From Vesta saturnalis (taxonomy: Eukaryota; Arthropoda; Insecta; Coleoptera; Lampyridae): 64,000 bases of DNA. The stretch is taken from positions 248,001 to 312,000 of the forward strand of contig JARFJB010001819.1 of assembly GCA_036346205.1 (NCBI GenBank), in the 5' to 3' direction. A program made the translations under genes and the position numbers. Below, in pieces: positions 44,611-55,742 of the stretch. Numbering within the stretch: the first letter of the stretch is position 1; each line of letters starts with the position of its first letter. The notes under the pieces are model-generated. The model saw only the letters and a program-made list of their open reading frames with translations. It had not been told where the DNA came from and did no database searches.

Positions 44611-47139
44611 AATAAAAACCAAAATTGTGAGCATTTGAATAATGTGTGTAATTGTTATAATTATCATTGTTAGTCAATCCTGTCAAATGTCAAATAACGC
44701 TCAGATCGAGATATAAAGGATAATAACCTTAACACTTAATATTTTCGCACCTTTTTGCCGTGAAAACCTTGACTTTATACTGTAAACATGTTTTTAATCA
44801 TTCACATTTACGATCAATCTAACACATGGACATACTGTATATAATTTACTGTATGAGTAATCAGAATGTAATTAAAACTTATTAAAATTACTAAGGAATT
44901 TCAGAAATAATAAAAAGTGGTTATGAAATAAATATCAAGTGTAATAATGTAAATTTAATTTAAAATAAATTTGTTTTAATTATACCTCAAGTTCATTATT
45001 ATATCAAAATAAATTTCTTAATAGACCTTAACTATTAAAGTCAAATTTGCAATAACTATTATTAATTTAAATAAAATTACAGCGGAAATTAATAATAAAT
45101 TTGAAAATATATCATTTAAATTATTATATATAATTTAAGGTATAAAAAACAATTTAATTATGTTGAAGTGTAATTAATAATTGAATGAAAATAAGCGTAT
45201 AACAGTAAAGTGTGAATCCGCCTGTTTGTTTGTAACAAAATGAACTGCTTCTGTTTGTAGGTATATAAAGTATAGGTAATTAGGAAATGCAATATCTTCT
45301 AAAGTAGCCTTAGGATATAAAGGGTCGTGGTGCCGGTAGCAGTTCTCGTGCTCTTGATAAACACGGACAAGCTGGCCACTGCCACCCGCAAGCATTTTGC
45401 TAGAGGCAATGCGTGCCGCATGTGCCCCGCTTGTAATGCCTTCCAGTTAGAACCCTTACTTCATAAACACCAGTAGTTGAAGCTTGATTAACAAATCTGC
45501 CTTTTTTTTAATCACGCCAAATCATGAGTTCGGTCTCTAAACAATAATTCTTCTCATTTAATATATTTTCGATTAGAGTTGAAGGGCAAATAGGAGAATA
45601 ACTGGAGGCAGGTAGCCTCAAGCGAAGGAATGCCGTCAGGCAAGTGCACGCCTTGATCTTTTCTATTCCCCTCATCTTCTTTTTGAAAGTAATCGTCCGT
45701 CCCCACTCTCTTAATCGTTCGTCTACATACGCAATACCATTAGCAAATTTGCCTTAGAATATACAACTCTCTTTATGAAACCGCTAACTTGATCTGATAT
45801 AAATGAACGTTTTACATCTTGAAAGGTCGAAAAGAGATCGTGGGGCCCTGTAACCTGTGGCCCACACGTGTTGTGGCCTCACGTGTCCTACCTTGACCGA
45901 CACCTGTTATTAGTTCGTCATCTAAATGTATATCGTGCACTTGCGGACTTGACCACTTCAAGACTTTCAGATTCCAGCTTTCAATAGCAATTTTACCCCT
46001 TACATTAATTTCATGTCATTATTTCATATACATGGTTGCAATGGACATCTACATAATTATACTCATTGAATATCTTATGTTATACTATACAATTACAATT
46101 ACAAAAAAATAGATACCTTTTTGCTGTATTTTTTACGGGTAACACATTGCAAATAGGTTGCAATTTTAATTAATAATTTTAGAAACATTTGTCTTAAAAT
46201 TGTCTTACTTTAAAATACCACGACCAGTGGTATAGTTTTCTATTTTTAAGCGTTGCTCCACTTGAATTAATCTCATCCAGTTCTATATTCGTGAAATGAA
46301 GCGTCCCTAACATTTTATCGTATTGTGTCAAGAATTGGCAACCTTTTAAATGTTCACATAGGTAAGTATATAGGTCTTGCGACAGTTGCGAAATATTACA
46401 TTAAATATTTAAAAAAAAATCCGTTAAGGCGCACATAACTTTCTTATGCCTGCCTGTCACACTACATTGATAAAGAATGGATATATGGGGAAAACGTTAA
46501 CCAGGTAAGGTATAAGTATTTACAAGCATATTCATAGTTCCTTTTATATTAAGTGTACAAAACAGCAATTTTTATTTCTTACTTACACTTAGTGAATTCG
46601 AATTGGTTCCATAATCGTTGAAAAATTAAACTTCCATTCAATAAAAATAAAACTCATAACCAATACGCATAGATAAGTGATTTTTAATTAGTGAATAGTT
46701 GCCAATGATGTTACTACATCTATCGACAAATTAGATTGTCATCAGATAACGTAAAATACATGTACAATAAATGTACTAAAATTAAACAAACATTTAAGTA
46801 CTCGCATGCTAAGCAGGTAATGTTAAAAGGCAAAAGGTTCCCGTAACGGGAATTATTAGAATTATAATGAATAACGACTACAAATAATAATTACCCAAAA
46901 CGATGTGTAAGTTTATACAATTTTCTGATCCTTGCCGTTCAGAATATTTAATGAAAACAGTTAAAATAACTATGAAACTAGAAAAACTACATTAAGCACA
47001 AACCTAATCACTTAAACTTTACCTCAGTCAAAACTTTTTAAATTGAACAACCTCGAAGTAAATGATGTACCAATTAAGTATATTTACTTATTACAGTATT
47101 GCATTGGCGTGTATGTACAGTTAAAATTAAGATAATATT
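44611..47139. other. No gene recognised
   Basis: Mostly AT-rich. GC-richer patches at 45310-45440 and 45600-45910 carry no recognised gene. A 73-codon minus frame at 45174-45395 (LVRVYQEHENCYRHHDPLYP) looks protein-like but is unassigned; it could be an old exon. Confidence 0.5.
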
Positions 47140-47256
47140 AAATTGTGAATTATTAAAACTACTAACGTACATACAGTAAAAGGTTGCCTCGAGTGGGGCT
47201 CGAACCCACGACCACTTTGCTGTATGTACGTTAGTAGTTTGAATAATTCACAATTT
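47140..47256. repeat. Hairpin enclosing a tRNA T-arm fragment
   Basis: 47140-47176 and 47219-47256 are inverted repeats of about 37 bp with one mismatch (core ACTACTAACGTACATACAG). The loop holds GTGGGGCTCGAACCCAC (47193-47209). On the minus strand this reads as a perfect tRNA T-arm, GTGGGTTCGAGCCCCAC, followed by TCGAGGCAACC, as in a tRNA 3' half. The anticodon and D arms are absent, so it is not a tRNA gene. Confidence 0.8.
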
Positions 47257-47649
47257 ATACTGTTATGACTTTGTCATTATTAGCACTTACATGCGTTTAG
47301 TTTGTAAGTTTCCTTTAATTTGGTAATCTTGAACATACACATTCTGTTTTCAATGTATAATAACGATTACAGTCTTTAAATAGTAACAGAAGATTATTTT
47401 TTTGTGTTTTAACTAGACATTTAATTGGAACGTCAAGTTTTTAGTCATGAATACTTTTAGCACTTTGATTAAATTTTGTTAAAATTATTTTTTAATCGGG
47501 AGATTTTTCCTTGCTAGCATTTGTCGATTTTAGGGTATTCTGATTTATCATTTTTAAGCAGGTTTAGTAATATTTAATTTGTTAAAGATCTAGCTAATCT
47601 TTACTAAAGCAAAATTGGGTTCCGTAGTTGGGTTTTTCATATACGTTCC
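47257..47649. other. No gene recognised
   Basis: AT-rich. A ATTCTGTTTTCAATGTATAAT-like motif at 47340 is unexceptional. Confidence 0.5.
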
Positions 47650-48660
47650 TTGACTATTATAGCAGGCTTGTATTTACGTTTTCATATATTTATTTGACAG
47701 CTAAATTCTTTTTTTAAAATAATTATTTACTAAGGACAATAACTGCAAATGTTATCGAAATGTTTAAATTTGTATCAAAATATATATAAATACAAATCAA
47801 CAAAGTATTTTAAGTATGAATGATAATCGTGAAAGTTTGCAGTTTCATATTGACATCATGTAGGTCAAAAGTCAGGAAATCTTATGGGAAACAGTCTTTC
47901 CCTACTTTTGTCCAACATTTTTTTTATACAACTTAGAATATCATGAACTGTCTGGCAATAACTGTATTAAAAACATTTTATTTATTACAGAAGGTATGTA
48001 GATGACATTTACATTGTTCTTGATGGTGACAATGATGCTCTGCAACTATGTTTTTAAATTTTGACATCTCTTCATAACAATTTATAATTTACCATTGAAT
48101 ACAAAATTGATAAAACTAACTCTTTAGATTTATCAATATGTTATTATTGATAGAAAATCCTCTTCAACTGGCCACGCCATTCCTTTCGATTCCTTTCTTT
48201 CACCACTTTTCAACCGCCTGTTCCCTCTACCTTTAACCACTTTGCTTTTGATAAGGGACTTCCTACTATTTTCTACATTGCCAAAACTAATGGTTATTCT
48301 GAGTCAATTTAGGAAATAGATTTTAAAAAAATTCATACAAGAACTCAGTCTATACTGTCACATGCTTCTCCTAACTCATCTGATAATTCACCATCTGTTT
48401 GGGCCTTTGACCCACAATCTTCTCTGTCTAAAAGTATTTGCAAACGAGCCAACGTCACAGTCTCTTTTTCCAACCATCTTAATGTCCAATCAGTTTAGTT
48501 GCTACTAAGGACAGTTTTGATAAATTTGATAGGTCCGGGGTGTACAAGTTAGCATATTCAGAATATAACTGTTTCTACATGGGGAAAACTGGTAGAAATA
48601 TTAGAACTAGCATCGGACCGACTGAATTATATTTTGATTGAAGGATTAGGTTGACTACAA
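47650..48660 (+). pseudogene. PLE3: 5' end, reverse transcriptase and endonuclease remnants
   Basis: Plus strand. A terminal-repeat-like segment with a decayed hammerhead core (47650-47810), similar to 10540-10805. Then RRYVDDIYIVLDGDNDALQL at about 47986-48045; YVDD is the RT catalytic box, intact here. SLDLSI follows (PLE FLDLTI). DKGLPTIFYIAKTNGYSE and IHTRTQSILSHASP at 48250-48370 are the thumb/linker region. YKLAYSEYNCFYMGKTGRNI at 48548-48607 is the GIY-YIG nuclease. The upstream RT fingers are missing. Several stops; dead. Confidence 0.8.
47724..47772 (+). ncRNA. Decayed hammerhead-like core (PLE3)
   Basis: Same design as 10722-10768: helix I ATTTA/TAAAT, CTAAGGA (the invariant G5 is now A), an extra C, helix II ATAAC/GTTAT, GAAA, then TGTT (the cleavage C is now T). 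The changes at G5 and the cleavage base should prevent catalysis. Confidence 0.55.
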
Positions 48661-49949
48661 CATAACCACATTAACGTATTCTAACTACCGGAAAACACAG
48701 AAAATAAACATTTATAAATCTGCCTGTTTAGGGTGATGTAATTTTAAGAAATTGTCTGTCACTAGATGTACTTTCGTCCAGAAACTCATTATTTCGGACC
48801 TAGACCGGTATCACTGATTTTTCATACATAACAATTTACTCATAGATGTCATACATGTTAGAAATGTTTGACATGTTGATTAAGTGCTGCCAACATAACT
48901 TATAAATATAATGACGTCATCAAATAATTTTCAGAAATATTTTTAATGAATTAATGACATCAATACAAAAAAATATTGCATATATCATTAGACCTGAATA
49001 TTTAAGTATTCGGAGTTACGGGCTTCGGCTGAAATCAAAAATGCAGTTTTCTTGCGGACAATCCGGGATTCGTTTTTAAAAAATCACGGAAAATGTCCTT
49101 CCCTGTTCGACCTTTAGTAGAATTAAATGAATTGGGAATGTTTACAGTTATTGTAAACGTGCTTCTGTACATCGTTTATTCCCACTCCAAACAATGTCCT
49201 TTCCGTATCAAGTAGGACGTTTGCAAAAAGTGAAAGTTGGTTTATATCGGGACACCCATAAAGGATGGTTAAAACACTTGCAAAATTAATGAATTGGTTG
49301 CTTGGTTCAAAATACTAAGCACCTAAATTGGTCAACTTGTTACAAAATAAATTTTAATATAGAAAATGGGAGTTGGGAGATTGAAGAGTGATCGGAGTAT
49401 TCTAAAATTAATGAGTGATTCTTTACCTCAAAATACTAAAACTAATCAAATTGCAATTAAAATATATATAGTGTATAAAGTGTAATAGTTTTTTTGCTGA
49501 ACTGCATAGGCTAGTGAAAATAGACTAAGAAACTTTAAAATTCGGATAGAGATGAAATTTCGTACAGACCTCCAAATGAATCATTTTAAATGAAATGTTA
49601 AAAATTGCCATCGATTAGAGTTGTCCTAAAAATGTTATACAGGATCAAAGGCTTGTTTTCCAAGTGTTGAACGTTTTTATTTTAAAACTTCGCCTCCTGG
49701 AGCACGTCGAGTTTGTTTTGAAGGAGGACACTTAATACCTTATTCTAACCAGTTGAAGAGCTTTCACACCCCACACCCCCCCAATCCAAAATATTAAATT
49801 GCACTACTCCATGTGCGATATATCATTTTAAAGAATATAGAATTCTCAATATTGTAAATTTAAATGATAAATCAGTGTAATATTCGAACTCTGCGCCATT
49901 AGTAAGTATTTAAACAATAATAAAATAGATTTTCAAATTCTTCTCGCAC
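48661..49949. other. No gene recognised
   Basis: AT-rich sequence with no supported gene or repeat. Confidence 0.6.
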
Positions 49950-50480
49950 GGGTTGAAATGTTTCGCGGATAAGAGTACCTCTTCTACTAATTCATTTTCC
50001 CGAAAATCAACGATCCAAAAATTCCCACGGCGATCAAAAGTAATGAGGAGGTGCTCCATTATGCAAAAAATACAAAACCTGTTGGCTAACAATCATGTGC
50101 CATTCTGCGTCAGCTTGATCTTCTAATGATTGAGTAATAAGATGATCAATTGTGTTTCGTAAAAGATTCATATATATTGGTCCAGTTAAGTTACCTTCAA
50201 TAAAAGTCGGTCTATTGATGTCATTTCCTAGAATAACAACCCAAACATTAACTTTTGAGGAAACTGCGTATGACCCTCACGAAACACATGCCGATTTTAT
50301 TGTTCCAGTATCTGTAGTGATGTTTATTAACTCATCCATTCAAAAAAATTTTGATCCATCGCTGGTATTTCTTACAAAAGATTGATCTTTTTTACCTTTT
50401 TGTGTCATTTTCTCACAAAATTGGATTTTTCTGTCATAATCGTCTTTGCTTAATTGATAATTTTTTGTGTATAGTGGTTT
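49950..50480 (-). pseudogene. HTH-DDE transposase remnant (T4)
   Basis: Minus strand: YQLSKDDYDRKIQFCEKMTQ (lead-in seen in T2 and T3), a gap where the first catalytic Asp should be (about 50340), then VSSKVNVWVVILGNDINRPT, FIEGNLTGPIYMNLLRNTID and VSQQVLYFLHNGAPPHYF. The last is FQQDGAPPHYF with the catalytic Asp changed to Asn (LHNGAPPH). It ends with SPWEFLDR. Same family as T2 and T3. A 66-codon minus frame at 50600-50800 next to it is unassigned. Confidence 0.75.
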
Positions 50481-51169
50481 ACTTTTTTATGATCTGTAAC
50501 ATGCACAGAAAGAGAGGTATTGCCAAATAATCTTGGTATGTTTTAAAACCACAATTGTGTTGTCAGAACGAACTGTAAGCGTTCTTTCTGAGCGCATTAT
50601 TACAGCTGATAAGAAAATAACTGCATTCTCGTAACAAACGAAGTTCTGACCATGGTTTTATAAAATATCATGAATTTTCGTTTTCCTACTGTGTGAAGAT
50701 CTTGGTGTAGAATAGTTAGCAAAAGTTTTAAAAATGTTCCAACATTTTTAAATTTATCTTGTTCAGTTACAGCTTTTGTTAACGCAGTAATCCAAGGCAC
50801 GTTCTCGTCTATAAGTTGAATTGAAAATTTTAGAAGCAGGTTCGGATCTTAAAAAAATAGTGCGACTCGGTTTTTTTCTCCATCCGAACTGAGCCGAGTT
50901 CAATTTCGTTAATGTATTTAATGTTAAGGTGTCTATAATAGTTGATTATATATTATCTATTTCTTGAGTTCTTTGTTTAATAAAGGGTATTTTAAGACAT
51001 TAAAAAAATCTTCAGTACTATATAAATACGAGTAATTTTGTTTATTGTCTGGAAAAATCCACATATTAACAGTAGTGGTAAAAAGATTATGTACGGCCAA
51101 CTGAAAAATTAAAGTTGCTTTTAGCCAAAATTGGAAAAAAATATACGCGTTGTATTTATAACCCTTGAA
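50481..51169. other. No gene recognised
   Basis: A minus frame at 50600-50800 (VPWITALTKAVTEQDKFKNV) looks protein-like but belongs to no family I can name. CCGAACTGAGCCGAGTTC at 50884 is a small palindrome-like patch. Confidence 0.45.
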
Positions 51170-51490
51170 AAAGCGGGAGGACGGGCTGCTTGAGCTTTTC
51201 AAACTTCTTCAGATGCATGCATTCCCAATATGCATATATTAAGTATGTATGCATAGTGGCATTAAGGATAGGGGCGGTCAGGATAGAATCGAAAGGCATG
51301 AAGTTAGGGTTCTGAGGGGAAACATACTACCCCATCATTCGCCTAAATACCCGCACATGATGTGCGTAGACGCAGTGACCATGTCGCTATATGTGTATGA
51401 GGAAAACCTCCTGAAATAACCTCATACAGGGTAGACGGTAACGGGAATCGAATGCTAAGCAGGTCGTGTTACCGCAAACCCTCAAGCTCC
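51170..51490 (-). mobile_element. tRNA-derived SINE, copy 4
   Basis: Reverse complement of the family body: GGGAATCGAATGC (box B degenerate), CACTGCG, TGACCG, TATGCATACATACTTAATA. Head at 51460-51490, tail near 51170. Confidence 0.75.
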
Positions 51491-51573
51491 GTTTATAACC
51501 CTTAAACATTAATTCATATAGAAATAGGCAGGTTTTTTTTACCAGAATTAAGGTTACGACTTCAAAGGGCTAA

Positions 51574-51752
51574 ACAACTTTATGAAAACCTTGACGTTTT
51601 GTGCAGTTTCAGAACTTTTTCAAAAGGTCAACTACAGTAATGGTTAAAATTAGTATAAATAGTTACTACACTAATTTTACCCACTGTTAAAGTTGACCTT
51701 TTGGAAAAGTTCAGGGACTGAACGAAACTTCAAGGTTTTAATAAAGTTGTTT
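51574..51752. repeat. Imperfect palindrome of about 180 bp
   Basis: Arms of about 80 bp: 51574-51655 and 51668-51752 (AACAACTTTATGAAAACCTT opposite AAGGTTTTAATAAAGTTGTT; AAAAGGTCAACT opposite AGTTGACCTTTT). The loop is about 12 bp. No gene. A snapback-type MITE or a fold-back duplication. Confidence 0.75.
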
Positions 51753-52484
51753 CCCCATTTGGAGCGAAACGTTAAATTTAGATTCTTGGGCAGCAATAAA
51801 CATGGTTTTCATCTTAATTCATGCCAAACGGTAGTAAAGCTGGCTAAAAATACATTAATTGATATAACTATTAACACAGAAGAATTTAAAAATATGTTCC
51901 TGAAATATGCCATGTTTAAGATAATCTAGGATTACAATGCTACGGTCAATAGTGTTCATAATTATTCCTTCTAGGTATGCCTTTGTCTAGTTAGTTTTTG
52001 TTTATCATTACCATCACTTCATTATGAAGTCCGCCTTTTAATCTCACTTGATGTACCGTATATAGAGGAAATTATGTAGGTGACTAAAAAGGTGTTGGGA
52101 AAATGTTTACCACAGTACAAATACTAGTTAGTCATTTATGAAACTTTGATTCTATTCGCTTCATAAAATGTGCTTATTGTACGTTCAATAACTCGTTCCA
52201 AGGAACCTACAAACCTAAAGGAACATAATCATTTGATTGGTTTGATGCTCGAATTTCTAGTTCGCTTCGGGGTTCAGTGCAGTATGATTCGGTGGGGATA
52301 AATTTTTGTTCTTTGGGCACATTGCGTTATTTGACAAGGAAACCAGTGAACTATGTGCATTCCTAAATAAACTTAATCAGCAGTACCATGGCACGATTTT
52401 AAAATACTGTAAAACGTACATAAGGCTGTCTTGAACAAACCATGCAGGAACATAAACTTGCGTTCAAAACTTCAAACCATCTAT
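51753..52484. other. No gene recognised
   Basis: Mixed sequence with no supported gene. Confidence 0.55.
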
Positions 52485-53130
52485 CAGCCTACCGTGCTAA
52501 ACACTCGGGAACACTTAGGAGGGTGGATAGAGGGATATTGAATTGCCGTTTAGAAGCTGGTAGACAAGCTGGTATGACAAGTGGAGATTTGTACTGCAGA
52601 TTGATGATGTTAATGAGCGAACCCAGTATTCATAGCAAAGGTAGGGCGAGATGGTATCAAGGAATGTAATTTAGCAGCTCAATAGCCATTGCAATACCGA
52701 TAATACAAAGAAAGAACTGAAGCGGTTCTTCTATGCTCAAGGGACTGTATGTCAGAAGTTAAGGACGGGTCATTTATAAACCTAATCGCTTTCTTTTAAA
52801 AACGATCAACGATATCAAGAGCGTTGGGGAGCACCAACCCAGAGAGGAGAATTATATTCTGAATGAGGTCGAATTTGGGTCTTGTACGGCAGAAAGGGTT
52901 GTCGGGGGATAAAGTACTGTTTAGATCTGTACAAAAAGCCTATTTTACGAGCAGCTGTTTTTTGGTGCAGTCATTCCCAGCAAAGTAATAGAGTCTGAAA
53001 ACTTAAGATCTAAGCCATTCATACTTACAATAGGAAATGATCTATCTTTTTCGGCGGACACAGGGCAGCACTGAGTTTAGTTAGCATTACATTTAACTAG
53101 ATTATTGCTTCCCCATTCGAGAATACATTT
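52485..53130 (-). pseudogene. LINE A copy 3, 3' fragment
   Basis: Minus strand, the C-terminal third of ORF2 and 3' end. Matches 54378-55038 and 8170-7600 by eye (for example GAGCGAACCCAGTATTC, ACGAGCAGCTGTTTT). Poly(A) tail not preserved; 5' truncated near the CATTCGAGAATAC stretch. Confidence 0.8.
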
Positions 53131-53636
53131 TATTATATTTTACCCTCCACTAGTTGGTAGTGTAACCTTGCCATTGTTCAGATTATATTTTCATCGCTTG
53201 TATGTCGCTATTAGAATTACATTAGGACATGTCTCAAATGTTGCAACACAGTTCGATTATTTAATTTTTGTGCGGTTTGCGGTTAAAGAGGAATCATTGT
53301 AATCGATACACCCATATTAAAAATAATTTATAATAATATAATGGACACACTGATCAGTAATTGCAGATAGCATTTAACTCATAAAGATAATTTAGGAGAA
53401 TAACTAAATAATTGCAAATACTTAAAGTACTTTTTTTGGGTAGAAATCGTTTTATAGGGCAAAAGAGTGGCGTTAAAAATATCGCCCTCAAATTTTGTAT
53501 CTTACTTGTAAAATGGTCATCATAGATCACAGTATCTATACTGTTTTTTTTTTCTACTACCCCCAAACTCAAAATTTGGGGGGGGGGGGCATTATAGTAC
53601 CAAAGTAAGTTAAGCAATCCTAATCAATCTCTGAGT
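53131..53636. other. No gene recognised
   Basis: AT-rich with a homopolymer run (53578-53590). Confidence 0.5.
53578..53590 (+). repeat. G homopolymer, 13 bp
   Basis: Thirteen consecutive G after CTCAAAATTT, an unusually long run for AT-rich DNA. Length could be a sequencing or assembly artefact. Confidence 0.9.
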
Positions 53637-53739
53637 TCTCCGGGACAATAATGTCCCACGACTTAAAAATAAAAATAATTGAGTTGCCTCAGCGAACTAT
53701 TTATTTTTTACAAATACATGACAAAGATTAACATGAGAG

Positions 53740-54377
53740 CACATTTTAAAACGAAAAGATAAACGAAACTTCATAACAAAACAAAAATTTGGCAAAACAG
53801 CCTTTGTACAGCGCAACGTTGCATGTTTCACATAAAAATCGCTCCTTTTCTCTTTGGTTTTTGTGTTACAATATGCACATCTTCTTTTTCCAATTTTCTT
53901 TGGTAGATGTACTCCTATATCGCAGAGTTTAATTGTTGTCTGCCTTAGTTATTTTTCTAGTGTTATCGTTTTTCTAGCAAATCCTTTGTAAGGGTAGTAT
54001 ACTGTGCCAATAAACAGTCACCAAATTTGAGCGAAACGTTAGATGACTTGCAGGCTTCCGATTTTTCGAATTCACTGTCTATTTATACGTTATATAACTA
54101 TTGACGATGAAGCAATCCAAAAAGTAATCAAAAATCTTCAGCCACCATCTTCTCGATTTGAGCTACACTATATGCTACTCCATACGATCAACGCCTCCCA
54201 TGTAGATATTATAATCGGCAATAGATTTAGAACACGTAAGGTCTTATTTGTCTCCAGTTTTAATTGTTCTTTTAATTTTGTTCATCTCCACTGAATTGTG
54301 CATCCTACTCGTGATCCTTTCACTGCGAAATTCTATAATCTCCTGCCTAAGGTAAAATGAATTCTTCTGCGTTCAAC
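53740..54377 (-). pseudogene. piggyBac 2 transposase, C-terminal part
   Basis: Minus strand: IYMGGVDRME (third catalytic Asp region; intact GGVD) at about 54200, then LKSRRWWLKIFDYFLDCFIV and NSYITYK, typical piggyBac text after the third Asp. The Cys-rich finger is HLPKKIGKRRCAYCNTKTKE, then YCETCN-like after one shift and KGCFAKF, at 53790-53930. Joined to the middle part across a LINE A insertion. Confidence 0.8.
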
Positions 54378-55038
54378 TTTTTTTTTATGATTGTGGAGCT
54401 GAACAGGCTAAATTAGGCCTATCGTGCTAAAGCACTCAGGAACACTTATGAGGATGGATAGAGGGATAATGAATTTCCAATAGATGTCTATGAATAGCTA
54501 CCTTAAATTTTCTCATATCATAAGTGAGAGGAAAACAGGAACTAGGGAGATTATTCCAGAGTTTAGAAGCCGTGTAGAAAAATGTGGATTGCGCCCGTTT
54601 GGTACGACAAGTGGAGAGTTGTACTACATACTGATGATGTGAATGAGCGAACCGAGCGTTTCTCGCAAAGATAGCCCGATATGGTATCAAAGAATATAAT
54701 TCAGCAGCACAATAGCCGTTGTAATAACGATAATACAAAGAAAGAACTGAAACCATCCTTCTATGTTCAAGGGACTGTATGTGAGAAGTTAAGGACGGGT
54801 CATTTATAAGCCTAATCGCTCTCTTTTGAATACGATCAACGATATCAAGAGCGTATTGGGGAGCACTAACCCAAAGGTGAGAATTATATTACAGATGAGG
54901 CCGAATTTGGGCCTTATACAGCAGAAGGAGTTGTCGAGAGGTAAAGTACTGCTTAGATCTGTACAAAAAACCTATTTTACGAGCAGCTGTTTTGGTAGCT
55001 GACAGAAGATGGTCAACCCATGAGGGATTTGAAGATAC
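54378..55038 (-). mobile_element. LINE A copy 4, 3' fragment nested in piggyBac 2
   Basis: Begins with the complement of a poly(A) tail (TTTTTTTTT at 54378) after GCGTTCAAC, and the minus strand reads the LINE A C-terminus. A 106-codon open frame at 54436-54756 includes RTKRAQSTFFYTASKLWNNL and MRKFKVAIHRHLLEIHYP. It is truncated at GATTTGAAGATACATG. Relatively well preserved. Confidence 0.85.
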
Positions 55039-55742
55039 ATGTTTTGTATAATTTTTCCTTAGTCGAATAATTTCTTCGCTAGCGATCGTTCTAGCAGCAA
55101 TGTCGATGTGAAAACATTATCAAAAACCCTTCCGGAGCAGCACTTAATTTGTGGACAACATGCTTGTCCAAATTCATATCTGCAGATCGCTGTTCAACCT
55201 TTCCGGTATAAATATCGAATGCTACAATACAACCAATTACAGTACAGCGCATTAGCCATATTTTGAATCCTCATTTTATGGCATATATTGCTTCACCGGC
55301 GACCGTCCTTTGAAAGCAACCATGAAGAAAAGTAGTTGGTTACTAAACGTTGTAATCATAGTACATCAAACGTGCAATTCTTTCGCAATGAAAATGTTCA
55401 TCCGTTGACCGATACAACCGAATGCTAGGATGTCGGTCCCATATTTATCAATAGACCTAGGAAGGTTTTCAATTAAGGAAGGTCAATTGATACACTCTGG
55501 TGTCTTTGTACGGCGTATACTTCAGTTTGTTTGACGGTGAGTCCCATGAGCTGGTTAGAAAAAATTAAAGAAAAGTAACCGATGAGACTACGAAAATTGT
55601 TTGAAACTATTTTCGATCCGAACAGTTGATTGTAAAGTCCGTAAATAGTTTATTAGGTTTTCTTACCGCTTCCCAGTTGTACTCATGTTCTACTTTTCCA
55701 GAATTCTCTTCTTCAGACTCGCTAGATATCCATTTCTCCTTC
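55039..55742 (-). pseudogene. piggyBac 2 transposase, middle part
   Basis: Minus strand: KEKWISSESEEENSGKVEHE (acidic, at about 55680-55740), TVKQTEVYAVQ, LKTFLGLLINMGP, then RLYRSTDEHFHCERIARLMY, MVAFKGRSPVKQYMP and FKIW...CIVAFDIYTGK. The SVDE block with the first catalytic Asp, expected just before MVAFKGRS, is not readable. GQHVVHKLSAAPEGFFDNVF follows. Many frame changes. Confidence 0.8.

Noticed and set aside
47186..47217. tRNA gene on the minus strand
   Set aside because: Only the T-arm and part of the acceptor strand exist; the other side is the hairpin arm, with no anticodon or D arm.
54043..54294. Plus-strand 83-codon frame reading DDEAIQKVIKNLQPPSSRFE
   Set aside because: It is antisense to the piggyBac 2 C-terminal text (GGVD and SRRWW blocks) on the minus strand, which explains the open frame.
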